A stretch of DNA of 64,000 nucleotides from Actibacterium ureilyticum (lineage in GTDB: Bacteria > Pseudomonadota > Alphaproteobacteria > Rhodobacterales > Rhodobacteraceae): assembly GCF_002285435.1 (NCBI RefSeq), contig NZ_NSBT01000024.1, forward strand, positions 372,001-436,000. The letters run 5' to 3'. Below, in pieces: positions 27,050-35,519 of the stretch (positions are counted from its first letter, which is position 1; the number at the start of each line of letters is the position of its first letter). The notes under the pieces were generated by a model that did not search any database, was not told where the DNA came from, and saw only the letters and a program-made list of their open reading frames with translations. Made by a program: the position numbers and the translations under genes.

Positions 27050-27829
27050 ATGACATTTGTATTCGCAGTTCTGTTGTGCCTGATCACGCTTTACACGCTT
27101 CGGGGCGGGTTGACCGCCACGGGCACTTTGGCGGTGTCGGGGTTTGATGGCCAGGGGATGGTCCTGGGCGCGCTGGCCTTTGCGGCGGCGGCCTATTTCT
27201 GGGGGCCGATGTACGGGCTGGCGATCGTCTTCTCGGTGATGATCCACGAATACGGCCACGTGGCGGCGTTCCGGATCTGTGGCCATGACGACGCGCGGTT
27301 CCGGCTGATCCCCCTGCTGGGCGGGGTGGCGATTTCCGACCGCGCCCCCGATACGCAGGGCGAGGATTTCTTCATCGCGCTGATGGGTCCTGCGATCTGT
27401 CTGGCGCCGATGATCCTGAGCTTTGTTCTGGCAGAGCTGCTGGCGCCGATGTCGATGGCGGTGTCGGAGTTCTTCTGGATCTTCGGCTCGGTCACGGCGG
27501 CGCTGAACTTCTTCAACCTGCTGCCCTTCTGGCCGCTGGATGGCGGGCGCTGCGTGCGCAACATCGCCTATGCGTTCTGGCCCGGCGCGGCGCGTGTGAT
27601 GACCATCGGGATGAGCGCGGCCTTTGCCGCCGCGGCACTGGCGATGCAGTCGACCGTCCTGTTCTTCTTTGCGCTGATGGGGGCGCAAAGCGCCTTTGGC
27701 ATGCGCGATCTGGACATGGTCCAGCGCCCGATGCGCCAACCGCAGGCGCTGGTGGCGCTGGGGGCCTATATCTTCACCGCTGCGGCCCATCTGATGGGGG
27801 GGCTGTGGCTGGTGGCGTGGTTTCTGTAA
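27050..27829 (+). CDS. M50 family site-2-protease-like metallopeptidase
   Basis: This 259-residue integral membrane protease has the zinc motif HEYGH within FSVMIHEYGHVAAFRI (about residue 66) and the second site LLPFWPLDGGRC (NxxPxxPLDGG form), with several hydrophobic helices before and after. The family cleaves transmembrane substrates such as anti-sigma factors, or unknown targets in short standalone forms like this one. No PDZ or CBS domain is present. Its 3' end overlaps the convergent neighbour by 56 bases. Confidence 0.85.
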   Translation: MTFVFAVLLCLITLYTLRGGLTATGTLAVSGFDGQGMVLGALAFAAAAYFWGPMYGLAIVFSVMIHEYGHVAAFRICGHDDARFRLIPLLGGVAISDRAPDTQGEDFFIALMGPAICLAPMILSFVLAELLAPMSMAVSEFFWIFGSVTAALNFFNLLPFWPLDGGRCVRNIAYAFWPGAARVMTIGMSAAFAAAALAMQSTVLFFFALMGAQSAFGMRDLDMVQRPMRQPQALVALGAYIFTAAAHLMGGLWLVAWFL

Positions 27830-28415
27830 CCGCCTCGTCGGCCAGATCGTCCCGGATCGACAGCATCCGCGCCCGGAACCCCGTGGCATCGCCGTAATCC
27901 ACGAACCCGTCATAGCGGGCATGTGTCGCCGTCAGCCGGCGGGCATGTTTGATCGGGCACCAGTATTGTTCGGTCCGCGATGCGACCTCGCGGACATAGG
28001 CGATCAGCCCGTTGCAATAGCCGCAATAGATGCAATTCAGCTTTTGCAGCCCGTTCAGATAGGCCAGGTGCTGCCGGTCGATGGCGATGTAATCCGCGCG
28101 CCGGACCCGTGGAATACCGTAAACCCGGAAACAGACCGCGTGATAGACGCTGACGAACAGATCGAGCAGCGCGAAGGGGATGATCAGACCATAGATCAGC
28201 GGCGCGGTCAGGATCACCATCGGACGGGCGCGCGACAGGAAGGAAAGCCACCCCTCGCGCGCCTCGCGGTGGGCCTTGCGCATCTCGGCCTCGAACACGA
28301 CGCGGCGCTTTTCAACCCGATAGCGGAACTGCGCGCGGCGTTCATCGACCTCCTGCTGGAAGGCGTTCTGAAGCTCGCGTATCTGCGCGCGCAGGGTCTC
28401 CAACCTGGATGACAT
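27774..28415 (-). CDS. Conserved hypothetical membrane protein with a cysteine cluster
   Basis: This 213-residue protein starts with a coiled-coil stretch (MSSRLETLRAQIRELQNAFQ), has a membrane segment (VILTAPLIYGLIIPFALLDL) and then a Cys-rich region: CIYCGYCNGLIAYVREV followed by YWCPIKHARR, giving CxxCxxC plus Cys/His that could bind metal. I know no function. Its 3' end overlaps the M50 protease gene in opposite orientation by 56 bases, so both stops lie inside the other gene. Confidence 0.6.
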   Translation of the reverse strand: MSSRLETLRAQIRELQNAFQQEVDERRAQFRYRVEKRRVVFEAEMRKAHREAREGWLSFLSRARPMVILTAPLIYGLIIPFALLDLFVSVYHAVCFRVYGIPRVRRADYIAIDRQHLAYLNGLQKLNCIYCGYCNGLIAYVREVASRTEQYWCPIKHARRLTATHARYDGFVDYGDATGFRARMLSIRDDLADEAVTETTPPATAPPSDGPQR

Positions 28416-28484
28416 GGCCCGGCCTTTCGCTGTCTGATCCCGGTGGATCAGATCACAGCGCGGCGGGCCGGACCATGATTCAGG

Positions 28485-28916
28485 TCAGGAAAGGATCTCG
28501 ACCAGTTCGATCGCAAAGGTCAGGTCCTTGCCCGCCAGCGGGTGGTTGGCGTCCAGCGTGACCTCGGTCTCGGTCACGTCGGCGACGACCACGGGCATGA
28601 CCTGGCCCTGAGGCGTCTGCATCTGCAGCTGCAAGCCGACCTCGACCGGGATATCGGCGGGGATCTGGTCACGCGGGATCGCCTGGCGGGCATCGGGGTT
28701 GTGCGCGCCATAGGCCTCGTCCGCCGGAACCTCGACCGTTTTCTTGTCGCCCACGGCCATGCCCGGCATGGCTTTGTCCAGGCCCGGAATGATCTGGCCC
28801 GACCCGACCGCGAATTCCAGCGGGTCGCGCCCGGCGGAGCTGTCGAAGGTGGAGCCATCGGCAAGGGTGCCGGTGTAATGAATGCGAACGGTATCGCCGG
28901 ATTTGACCTGGGTCAT
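28485..28916 (-). CDS. FKBP-type peptidyl-prolyl isomerase (SlyD-like)
   Basis: This 143-residue isomerase catalyses cis-trans proline isomerisation. The core reads VRIHYTGTLADGSTFDSSAG, EFAVGSGQIIPGLDKAM and KKTVEVPADEAYG, with an IF-like insert (PADIPVEVGLQLQMQTPQGQ) and end DLTFAIELVEIL. No His-rich SlyD tail is present, so it is the short FkpB/SlyD-like form, cytoplasmic. ATG 28916 is preferred over 28934 by its upstream AAGAGA and family alignment. Confidence 0.9.
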   Translation of the reverse strand: MTQVKSGDTVRIHYTGTLADGSTFDSSAGRDPLEFAVGSGQIIPGLDKAMPGMAVGDKKTVEVPADEAYGAHNPDARQAIPRDQIPADIPVEVGLQLQMQTPQGQVMPVVVADVTETEVTLDANHPLAGKDLTFAIELVEILS

Positions 28917-29105
28917 CGCGTCTCTTTCTGTCATGGGGGGTGAATGGCAGAGGCTGCGTGTGCAGGTGCTCTGGAATGTGGCCCCACCCTAACGGTGATT
29001 GCCGCAAAGGGAAACCCCGGCGCCGGACCGCCCGCCGGACGGCGCGAAATCGGCGCTTTCCCATCCGGCGGGGCTGTGCCAGTCTCGCCCCCGAGGGAGG
29101 CGCGC

Positions 29106-29795
29106 ATGACGATCACCACCTGCATTTTCGATGCCTATGGCACGCTTTTCGACGTGGCCGCCGCCGCGCGTCAGGCCGCAGGCGAACCCGGCAACGCGGC
29201 ATTGGCCGAAATCTGGCCGCAACTGGCCGAGGATTGGCGCCGCAAGCAGCTGGAATACAGCTGGCTGCGCGCGATCACCGGGGCGCATGACAGCTTCTGG
29301 CAGGTGACGCAGGACGGGCTGGACTGGGCGATGGCGGCTGCGGGCCTGTCCGACCCGAACCTGCGCGAGCGTCTGCTGGCGCTTTACTGGCAGCTCGGCG
29401 CCTATCCCGAGGTGCCGCAGATGCTGGCCGATCTGAAAGCCGCCGGCATGGCCACCGCGATCCTGTCCAACGGTTCGCCCGACATGCTGGCCGGGGCGGT
29501 CGATTCCGCCGGGATCGGGGCGTTGCTGGACGATGTGCTGTCGGTTGAAACCGTGGGCGTTTTCAAGCCCCATGCATCGGTCTATGCGCTGGTCGAGGAC
29601 CGCTTCGCCTGCGCCCGCGATCAGGTTCTGTTCGTGTCGTCGAACGGCTGGGACGCGGGCTGCGCCAGCGGCTACGGGTTCACCACCGCCTGGGTCAACC
29701 GCGCCGGCTTGCCGATGGATCGCCTGCCCTGGCAGCCCGCGCATGTGCTGTCCGACCTGACCGCCATTCCCCAACTGGTCACGAGGGCCGCATGA
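29106..29795 (+). CDS. (S)-2-haloacid dehalogenase, type II
   Basis: This HAD-superfamily hydrolase (229 residues) inverts L-2-haloacids to D-2-hydroxyacids. The nucleophile Asp is in IFDAYGTLFDV, the Ser/Asn motif is AILSNGSPDM, the Lys is in VGVFKPHASVYA and FVSSNGWDAGCASGYGF supplies the last motif. The ATG at 29106 follows GAGGGAGG. It begins a run of overlapping genes (see findings), its stop overlapping the next start as ATGA. Actual substrate may be another 2-substituted acid. Confidence 0.9.
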   Translation: MTITTCIFDAYGTLFDVAAAARQAAGEPGNAALAEIWPQLAEDWRRKQLEYSWLRAITGAHDSFWQVTQDGLDWAMAAAGLSDPNLRERLLALYWQLGAYPEVPQMLADLKAAGMATAILSNGSPDMLAGAVDSAGIGALLDDVLSVETVGVFKPHASVYALVEDRFACARDQVLFVSSNGWDAGCASGYGFTTAWVNRAGLPMDRLPWQPAHVLSDLTAIPQLVTRAA

Positions 29796-30613
29796 ACATC
29801 TTTACCACCCCCGATGGCGCCAAGCTGGCCTTTACCGACACCGGCAGCGGCCAGCCGCTGCTGTGCCTGGCGGGCCTGACCCGCAACAGCGCCGATTTCG
29901 ACTATGTCGCGCCGCATCTGGGCGGGGTGCGGATGATCTGCATGGATTATCGCGGGCGCGGGGCGTCCGACTGGACGGGGGCCGACACCTATACCGTCGC
30001 GCAAGAGGCGCAGGACGCGCTGGCGCTGCTGGATCATCTGGGCATCGAACGGGCGGCGATCCTTGGCACCTCGCGCGGGGGGCTGATCGGGATGGGGCTG
30101 GCGGCGTCGGTCCCTGACCGGATCGCGGGGCTGTGCCTGAACGATGTCGGGCCAGTGCTGGAACGTGGCGGGCTGGAACGGATCTTCGACTATGTCGGGC
30201 GCAACCCCAGCGCCCCGACCCATGCCGCGCTGGCCGAGAAACTGCCCGCCTATATGCCGGGCTTTGCCAATGTCCCGCCCGAGCGCTGGTTGAGCGAGGT
30301 GCAGCATCACTATGACGAAACCGCCGACGGGCTGGTGATCCGCTATGACCCCGCCTTACGCGATTCCTTCCTGGCCGCGTTTCAGGCCGATATCCCCGAT
30401 GCCTGGCCGCTCTATGACACAATCGGGCCGATCCCGCTGGCGGTGATCCGGGGCGCGAATTCGGATCTGTTGTCGGCCCAGACCGTGGCCGAAATGGCCC
30501 GCCGCCGCCCGGACCTGATCCACACGGACGTGCCCGACCGGGCGCATGTGCCGTTTCTGGACGAACCCGAAAGCCTGACGGCCCTGAACACCTTTCTGGA
30601 GCAGATCGCATGA
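29792..30613 (+). CDS. Alpha/beta hydrolase
   Basis: This 273-residue hydrolase has the fold markers LLCLAGLTRNSADFDYVAP (oxyanion region), MDYRGRGASDWTG and the nucleophile elbow AILGTSRGGLIGMG (Ser in GTSRGG). The late His appears in DRAHVPFLDEPES. The nucleophile motif GTSRGG is a less usual variant of GxSxG. It overlaps the dehalogenase and threonine dehydratase-like genes by ATGA at both ends, so translation is coupled. Substrate unknown. Confidence 0.83.
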   Translation: MNIFTTPDGAKLAFTDTGSGQPLLCLAGLTRNSADFDYVAPHLGGVRMICMDYRGRGASDWTGADTYTVAQEAQDALALLDHLGIERAAILGTSRGGLIGMGLAASVPDRIAGLCLNDVGPVLERGGLERIFDYVGRNPSAPTHAALAEKLPAYMPGFANVPPERWLSEVQHHYDETADGLVIRYDPALRDSFLAAFQADIPDAWPLYDTIGPIPLAVIRGANSDLLSAQTVAEMARRRPDLIHTDVPDRAHVPFLDEPESLTALNTFLEQIA

Positions 30614-31593
30614 ATATCGACATGATCCGCGCCGCCGCCGACCGGCTGGATGGCCATGCACGGCGCACGCCGCTGTTATCCTCGCCCTTTCTGGACGAGA
30701 TCGCGGGGCGGCGCGTGCTGGTCAAACCCGAGTGCCTGCAGCATACCGGGTCGTTCAAGTTCCGGGGCGGGTATTCGGCGCTGTCGGCGCTGGACGCCGA
30801 CACGCGGGCGCGCGGCGTGATCGCCTATTCCTCGGGCAACCATGCGCAGGGCGTGGCGCTGGCCGCGGCCCAGCATGGGGTGCCTGCGGTGATCATCATG
30901 CCCGCCGACGCGCCACAGCTGAAGATCGCCAACACACGCGCGCTGGGGGCCGAGGTCGTGCTGTACGACCGCGCCAATGGCGAGAACCGCGAGGAGATCG
31001 GCGAGGCGCTGGCCGCCGAACGCGGCCTGACCCTGATCCGCCCCTATGACGAGCCGCAGGTGATCGCGGGACAGGGCACAACGGGGCTGGAGATCGCCCG
31101 TGACGCCAACGACATGGGGATCGAAGGGGCCGATGTGCTGGTCTGCTGTGGTGGTGGCGGGCTGACATCCGGCGTCGCGCTGGCGCTGGAGGCCGACGCG
31201 CCGACCCTGCGCGTGCGCCCGGTCGAGCCTGCGGGGTATGACGACGTGGCGCGCTCGCTCGCCTCGGGCGGGATCGAGCGGAACGAACAGCAGGCCGGGG
31301 GCCTGTGCGATGCGATTCTGACCCCTGAGCCGGGGCAGATCACCTTTCCGATCATGGCACGGCTTTGCGGGCCGGGTGTCGTCGTGACCGAGGAAGAGGC
31401 CCAGCGCGCCATGGCCGCGGCCTTCACCCGGTTGAAGATCGTGCTGGAACCGGGCGGCGCGGTGTCGCTGGCCGCAGCCCTTTATCACGGCGACCAGATC
31501 GCGGGCGACACGGTCTTTGCCATCACCTCGGGCGGGAATGTCGATCCGGCCATCTTTCAGACCGCCATCGCGACCTTTGGGGATGGATCATGA
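30610..31593 (+). CDS. Threonine/serine dehydratase-like PLP enzyme
   Basis: This 327-residue fold-type II PLP enzyme carries the cofactor Lys in HTGSFKFRGGYSALSAL, the Asn loop YSSGNHAQGVALAAAQ and the glycine loop VLVCCGGGGLTSGVAL. It lacks a C-terminal ACT regulatory domain, so it resembles catabolic threonine dehydratase or a hydroxy-aspartate or eutB-like dehydratase. It overlaps both neighbours by ATGA. Context with a dehalogenase and several esterases suggests a role in degrading a hydroxyl- or amino-substituted acid, which is inference. Confidence 0.83.
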   Translation: MNIDMIRAAADRLDGHARRTPLLSSPFLDEIAGRRVLVKPECLQHTGSFKFRGGYSALSALDADTRARGVIAYSSGNHAQGVALAAAQHGVPAVIIMPADAPQLKIANTRALGAEVVLYDRANGENREEIGEALAAERGLTLIRPYDEPQVIAGQGTTGLEIARDANDMGIEGADVLVCCGGGGLTSGVALALEADAPTLRVRPVEPAGYDDVARSLASGGIERNEQQAGGLCDAILTPEPGQITFPIMARLCGPGVVVTEEEAQRAMAAAFTRLKIVLEPGGAVSLAAALYHGDQIAGDTVFAITSGGNVDPAIFQTAIATFGDGS

Positions 31594-32795
31594 CCGGCTT
31601 CACCATTGCCAGTTTCAACGTCAAGAACCTGATCGGGGCGGATAAGGAATATTACGAGTTCCAGACCTACACGCCCGAGGAATATGCCTGGAAAGAGGCG
31701 TGGCTGGCCGAGCAGCTGCTGTCGATGGATGCCGATATCGTGGGCTTTCAGGAGATCTTCGAGGACGAAGCCCTGCGCGCCGTGATCGCCGAGGCCGACG
31801 CCCGCGGCACCGCGCTGAACGCCGCGACGATCCCCGACAAATCCAAGGGCTATCACAAGAAGGCGATTTTCCGGAAACTGGGCTATACCCCCTATACCGA
31901 TGCGGCGCTGGCCTTTGCCCCCAATGCCGCCGATAGCGGTCAGCCCGGCAAACGGCGGCCCGGCGTCGCGGTGCTGTCGCGGTTCGGGTTCGTCGGCGAA
32001 CCGCAGGTGATCCAGGATCTGGACCAGCCGCTGGAGATCCCCTTTCAGCCCCTGCGCGGCATGGATCCCGACATGGAAACCGGTCATTTCCGCCTGCGCC
32101 GCCTGTCGCGCCCGATCCTGAAGGTGCGGGTGCCCGTGGGCGATCAGGTGATCACGGTTTTCAACTGTCACCTGAAATCGAAACTGGGCGAGTTCATCAC
32201 GCCCCCCGGTGCCGACTACGCACCCGAAGAGGACCTGACGCGCTATGACCCGCTGGGCCGGGCGATGGGCAGCCTGCGCGCCGCCGTCCGCCGCATGGCC
32301 GAGGCCTGGGTGCTGCGCCGCGCCATCGTGGCCGAGATCGACGCCGGTCGCCCCGTCATGGTGCTGGGCGATTTCAACGATGGCGAACATGCGGTCAGTT
32401 CGGAAATTATCTCGGGTGAGCTGCCGTTCCGCAACTATGCCTGGATGTTGCGCCACGACGCGACCGACTATAACGACCGCTATTCGAAAGAGGACGCCGC
32501 CCGGATCACCGCCGCCGTGAACCGCGTGCGGCTGCATTCGGCGGAAAAGCTGTTCGTGCGCAAATCGCTGCGCGACATGGTTTATACGGCGGCCTTTGGC
32601 GGCACCTATGAAAGCATCGACCAGATCTTTATGTCGCGGCATTTCCACCCGGACAACGAAGACCGCGTGGGCGAGATGGCCTATTTCAGCGTGTTCAACG
32701 ACCACCTGACCGACGGCTCGCACCCCGAGGCGCCGTATAACAAGCTGGCGTCCGATCACGGGCAGATCATGGCGCATATGCAGATCAACGACTGA
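31590..32795 (+). CDS. Endonuclease/exonuclease/phosphatase (EEP) family protein
   Basis: This 401-residue EEP-fold enzyme has the Asn/Glu start ASFNVKNLIG, the metal-Glu VGFQEIFEDEALRAV, central HLKSKLGEF, DFNDGEHAV and the His end LASDHGQIMA. The family includes phosphodiesterases acting on nucleic acids, inositol phosphates and sphingomyelin, so its presence in this catabolic run is unexpected. It starts within the stop of the previous gene (ATGA) and ends in TGATG shared with the next start. No signal peptide. Confidence 0.82.
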   Translation: MTGFTIASFNVKNLIGADKEYYEFQTYTPEEYAWKEAWLAEQLLSMDADIVGFQEIFEDEALRAVIAEADARGTALNAATIPDKSKGYHKKAIFRKLGYTPYTDAALAFAPNAADSGQPGKRRPGVAVLSRFGFVGEPQVIQDLDQPLEIPFQPLRGMDPDMETGHFRLRRLSRPILKVRVPVGDQVITVFNCHLKSKLGEFITPPGADYAPEEDLTRYDPLGRAMGSLRAAVRRMAEAWVLRRAIVAEIDAGRPVMVLGDFNDGEHAVSSEIISGELPFRNYAWMLRHDATDYNDRYSKEDAARITAAVNRVRLHSAEKLFVRKSLRDMVYTAAFGGTYESIDQIFMSRHFHPDNEDRVGEMAYFSVFNDHLTDGSHPEAPYNKLASDHGQIMAHMQIND

Positions 32796-33583
32796 TGCCC
32801 TTTGTCGATCTGAACGGACTGCGCCTGCATTACCGCGCCGATGGGCCGGCGGACGGCCCGCCGGTGGTCTTTGCCAATGCCATCTGTACCAATCTGCATC
32901 TGTGGGACGCGGTGCTGGCGCATCTGCCGCCGGGGTTGCGGCTGATCCGGTATGACATGCGCGGCCACGGGCACAGCGATTGCCCGCCCCCGCCCTATGC
33001 GATGGGTCAGCTGGTGCGCGATGCCGAAGGGCTGCTGGATCATCTGGACGTGCGCGATTGCGTCTTTGTCGGCCTGTCGCTGGGCGGGTTCGTGGCCCAG
33101 GGGCTGGCGGTCAAGCGGCTGGACCAGATCCGCGCGCTGGTGCTGTCGAACACCGCCGCCAAGCTGGGCCAGCCCGCGCAATGGCAGGCCCGGATCGACG
33201 CGCTGCACCGGGGCGGTATGACGGCGCTGGCCGACACCACCCTGCCCGCCTGGTTCACGCGCGCCTTCCGCGCCGGCCCCGACTTCGCCGCCTGGCGGGA
33301 GCGGTTCCTGGCGCAGGATGTTCAGGGGGTCGCGGGCTGTCTGGCCGCGATCTCGGGCACCGATTTCTATACCCCCACAAGCGGATTGCGCCTGCCGACG
33401 CTGGGCATCGCCGGAAGCGAGGACGGTGCGACCCCCGCCGATCTGGTGCGCGAGACTGTGGGCCTGATCCCCGGATCCCGGTTCGAGCTGATCCGGCGGG
33501 CCGGGCACCTGCCATGTGTCGAACAGCCCGCCGAATTCGCCCGGCTTCTGCTGCGCTTTCTGAAGGAGACAGGCCATGTCTGA
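32795..33583 (+). CDS. pcaD: 3-oxoadipate enol-lactonase-like alpha/beta hydrolase
   Basis: This 262-residue hydrolase resembles PcaD, which opens 3-oxoadipate enol-lactone in the protocatechuate branch of the beta-ketoadipate pathway. Markers are IRYDMRGHGHSDCPPPPYAM, the nucleophile elbow FVGLSLGGFVAQGL and IRRAGHLPCVEQP with the catalytic His. It starts inside TGATG shared with the EEP gene. No other pca genes are next to it, so a lactonase or esterase of another pathway is equally possible; the symbol is by similarity only. Confidence 0.7.
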   Translation: MPFVDLNGLRLHYRADGPADGPPVVFANAICTNLHLWDAVLAHLPPGLRLIRYDMRGHGHSDCPPPPYAMGQLVRDAEGLLDHLDVRDCVFVGLSLGGFVAQGLAVKRLDQIRALVLSNTAAKLGQPAQWQARIDALHRGGMTALADTTLPAWFTRAFRAGPDFAAWRERFLAQDVQGVAGCLAAISGTDFYTPTSGLRLPTLGIAGSEDGATPADLVRETVGLIPGSRFELIRRAGHLPCVEQPAEFARLLLRFLKETGHV

Positions 33584-34313
33584 CGCCCTGCCGATCCTGC
33601 TGGTTCATGGCGCCTGGGGCAGCGCCGAAAGCTGGGGCACGGTGCCCGCCCGGCTGCGCGCCAAAGGGTTCCGGGTCAATGCCATCGACCTGCCGGGCCA
33701 CGGCCACGACCCCACACCGCCCGAAACCGTGCGCCTGTCGGATTATGCCGACCGGATCGTCGATGCGTTGCAGGGGCGCCCGCCAGCGCTGGTCGTGGGG
33801 CATTCGATGGGCGGCATGGCGATCACCGCAGCGGCGGAACAGGCGCCCGAACGGTTCCGCGCGCTGGTCTATCTGTGCGCCTTTCTGCCGCGTGATGGCG
33901 ACAGCCTGCTGTCGCTGAAAAAGCGCGAGGCGCCGACGATCGGTGCGGCGGTTCAGCCCGGCCCGGTGCCCGGCACGACCGTGCTGGACCCCGACCGCGC
34001 CCTGCCCTTTCTGGCCCAGGACGCCGATCCGGCAACCCGCAGCGCGATCCGCGCCGGGCTGCAGGTGCAGCCGAACCGCGCCCAGACGGATCCCGTCCGA
34101 CTGAGCAGCAACCGGTTCGGGATGGTGCCCAAGATCTATGTCCGGTGCCTGCGCGACCAGACGATCACGCCCGAACTGCAACAGGCCATGGCGACCGAAA
34201 CCCGCTGCGACCGGATCCTGAGCCTGGATAGCGGGCACCTGCCGCAGATGACACAAGCTGCTGCGCTGACCGATCTGCTGGCCGGGATCGCGCGCGATCA
34301 TGCCCCGCGCTGA
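33576..34313 (+). CDS. Alpha/beta hydrolase (esterase/hydroxynitrile lyase-like)
   Basis: This 245-residue protein has the HNL/salicylate-esterase-like N-terminus ILLVHGAWGSAESWGTVPAR, the nucleophile elbow LVVGHSMGGMAITAAA and the C-terminal DSGHLPQMTQAAALTDLL with the catalytic His. The family includes plant-type hydroxynitrile lyases and bacterial esterases such as pyrethroid hydrolases. Its first eight bases overlap the preceding hydrolase gene. It ends the overlapping gene run. Confidence 0.82.
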   Translation: MSDALPILLVHGAWGSAESWGTVPARLRAKGFRVNAIDLPGHGHDPTPPETVRLSDYADRIVDALQGRPPALVVGHSMGGMAITAAAEQAPERFRALVYLCAFLPRDGDSLLSLKKREAPTIGAAVQPGPVPGTTVLDPDRALPFLAQDADPATRSAIRAGLQVQPNRAQTDPVRLSSNRFGMVPKIYVRCLRDQTITPELQQAMATETRCDRILSLDSGHLPQMTQAAALTDLLAGIARDHAPR

Positions 34314-34430
34314 GCCGCGCGTCGCAGGCGGCATTGCCTTTGTCGCTCAGGCACATGAAACTGCATACCGGGCGCTGATTGGATGGGCGCAAGCCACCCG
34401 ATCCGCGCCACCAGACACGAAAGGGGCGAC

Positions 34431-35519
34431 ATGACACGCATCAAGGCCGCCGTCGCGCATCAGTTCAACGCGCCGCTGACGATTGAAGAGGTCACCCTGC
34501 GCGCCCCCAACGCGGCCGAGGTCGAGGTGACGCTGGCCGCCTGCGCCATCTGTCACTCCGATATCTCCTTTGCCGAGGGCGCATGGGGCGGCAGCCTGCC
34601 CGCCGTCTTCGGGCACGAGGCCGCCGGGCGCATCACAGCGGTGGGCGACGGCGTGAGCGGCTTTGCCGTGGGCGATACGGTGATCGTCACGCTGATCCGC
34701 GCCTGCGGCACCTGCCCCAGCTGCGCGACCGGCGCGCCGGTCCTGTGCAGCACGCCCTATGACCGGGACCGTGGCCCGCTCAGCACGCTGGACGGTGGCA
34801 CCCTGCAACATGGGCTGTCCTGCGGCGCATTTGCCGAAAAGGTCGTGGTCCATCACAGCCAGATCGCCGCGATCCCCGCCGACATGCCGATGGATGCGGC
34901 CTGTCTGCTGTCCTGTGGCGTGATCACCGGGATCGGCGCGGTGGTGAATGCCGCGCAGGTGCGTCCGGGGCAGAACGTGGTGGTGATCGGCGCGGGCGGG
35001 GTGGGGCTGAACGCCATTCAGGGCGCCCGCATCGCCGGGGCCGCGCGGATCATCGCGGTCGACATGACCGATGACAAGCTGGCCACCGCCCGCGCCTTTG
35101 GCGCCACCGACGGGATGCTGGCCAGCGATCCCAAACCGTGGAAAACTGTCCGCAAGCTGACCGGCGGGCGCGGCGCCGATGCGGTGCTGGTGACCGTGGG
35201 GGCGATCCCGGCCTATGACAGCGCGCCGCGTCTTCTGGCGACAGGCGGGCGCATGGTGATGGTCGGCATGCCCCATTCGGGCCAGACCGCCAGCTATGAG
35301 CCCGTGATCATCGCCGCCACCGGTCAGGCGCTGGTCGGATCGCTGATGGGCGATACGGTGCTGGCGCGGGACATTCCGTGGATGGTCGATCTGTACCAGC
35401 AGGGCCGGTTGAAGCTGGACGAGCTGATCTCGGGCCGCTGGCGGCTGGATCAGATCAATGCGGCCATCGCCGACACCAAATCGGGCGCCGCGCGCCGCAA
35501 CGTGATCGTCTTCGAATGA
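34431..35519 (+). CDS. Zinc-binding alcohol dehydrogenase
   Basis: This medium-chain dehydrogenase of about 362 residues has the catalytic zinc Cys in ACAICHSDISFAEG, GHEAAGRI, and four-Cys structural zinc pattern CGTCPSCATGAPVLC, followed by the Rossmann loop VVVIGAGGVGLNAIQGARIA. The ATG at 34431 follows AAAGGGGCGAC. It shares ATGA with the enolase-superfamily gene, so they are co-translated. NAD(P) preference cannot be read with confidence; an Asp in VDMTDDK suggests NAD. Confidence 0.88.
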   Translation: MTRIKAAVAHQFNAPLTIEEVTLRAPNAAEVEVTLAACAICHSDISFAEGAWGGSLPAVFGHEAAGRITAVGDGVSGFAVGDTVIVTLIRACGTCPSCATGAPVLCSTPYDRDRGPLSTLDGGTLQHGLSCGAFAEKVVVHHSQIAAIPADMPMDAACLLSCGVITGIGAVVNAAQVRPGQNVVVIGAGGVGLNAIQGARIAGAARIIAVDMTDDKLATARAFGATDGMLASDPKPWKTVRKLTGGRGADAVLVTVGAIPAYDSAPRLLATGGRMVMVGMPHSGQTASYEPVIIAATGQALVGSLMGDTVLARDIPWMVDLYQQGRLKLDELISGRWRLDQINAAIADTKSGAARRNVIVFE

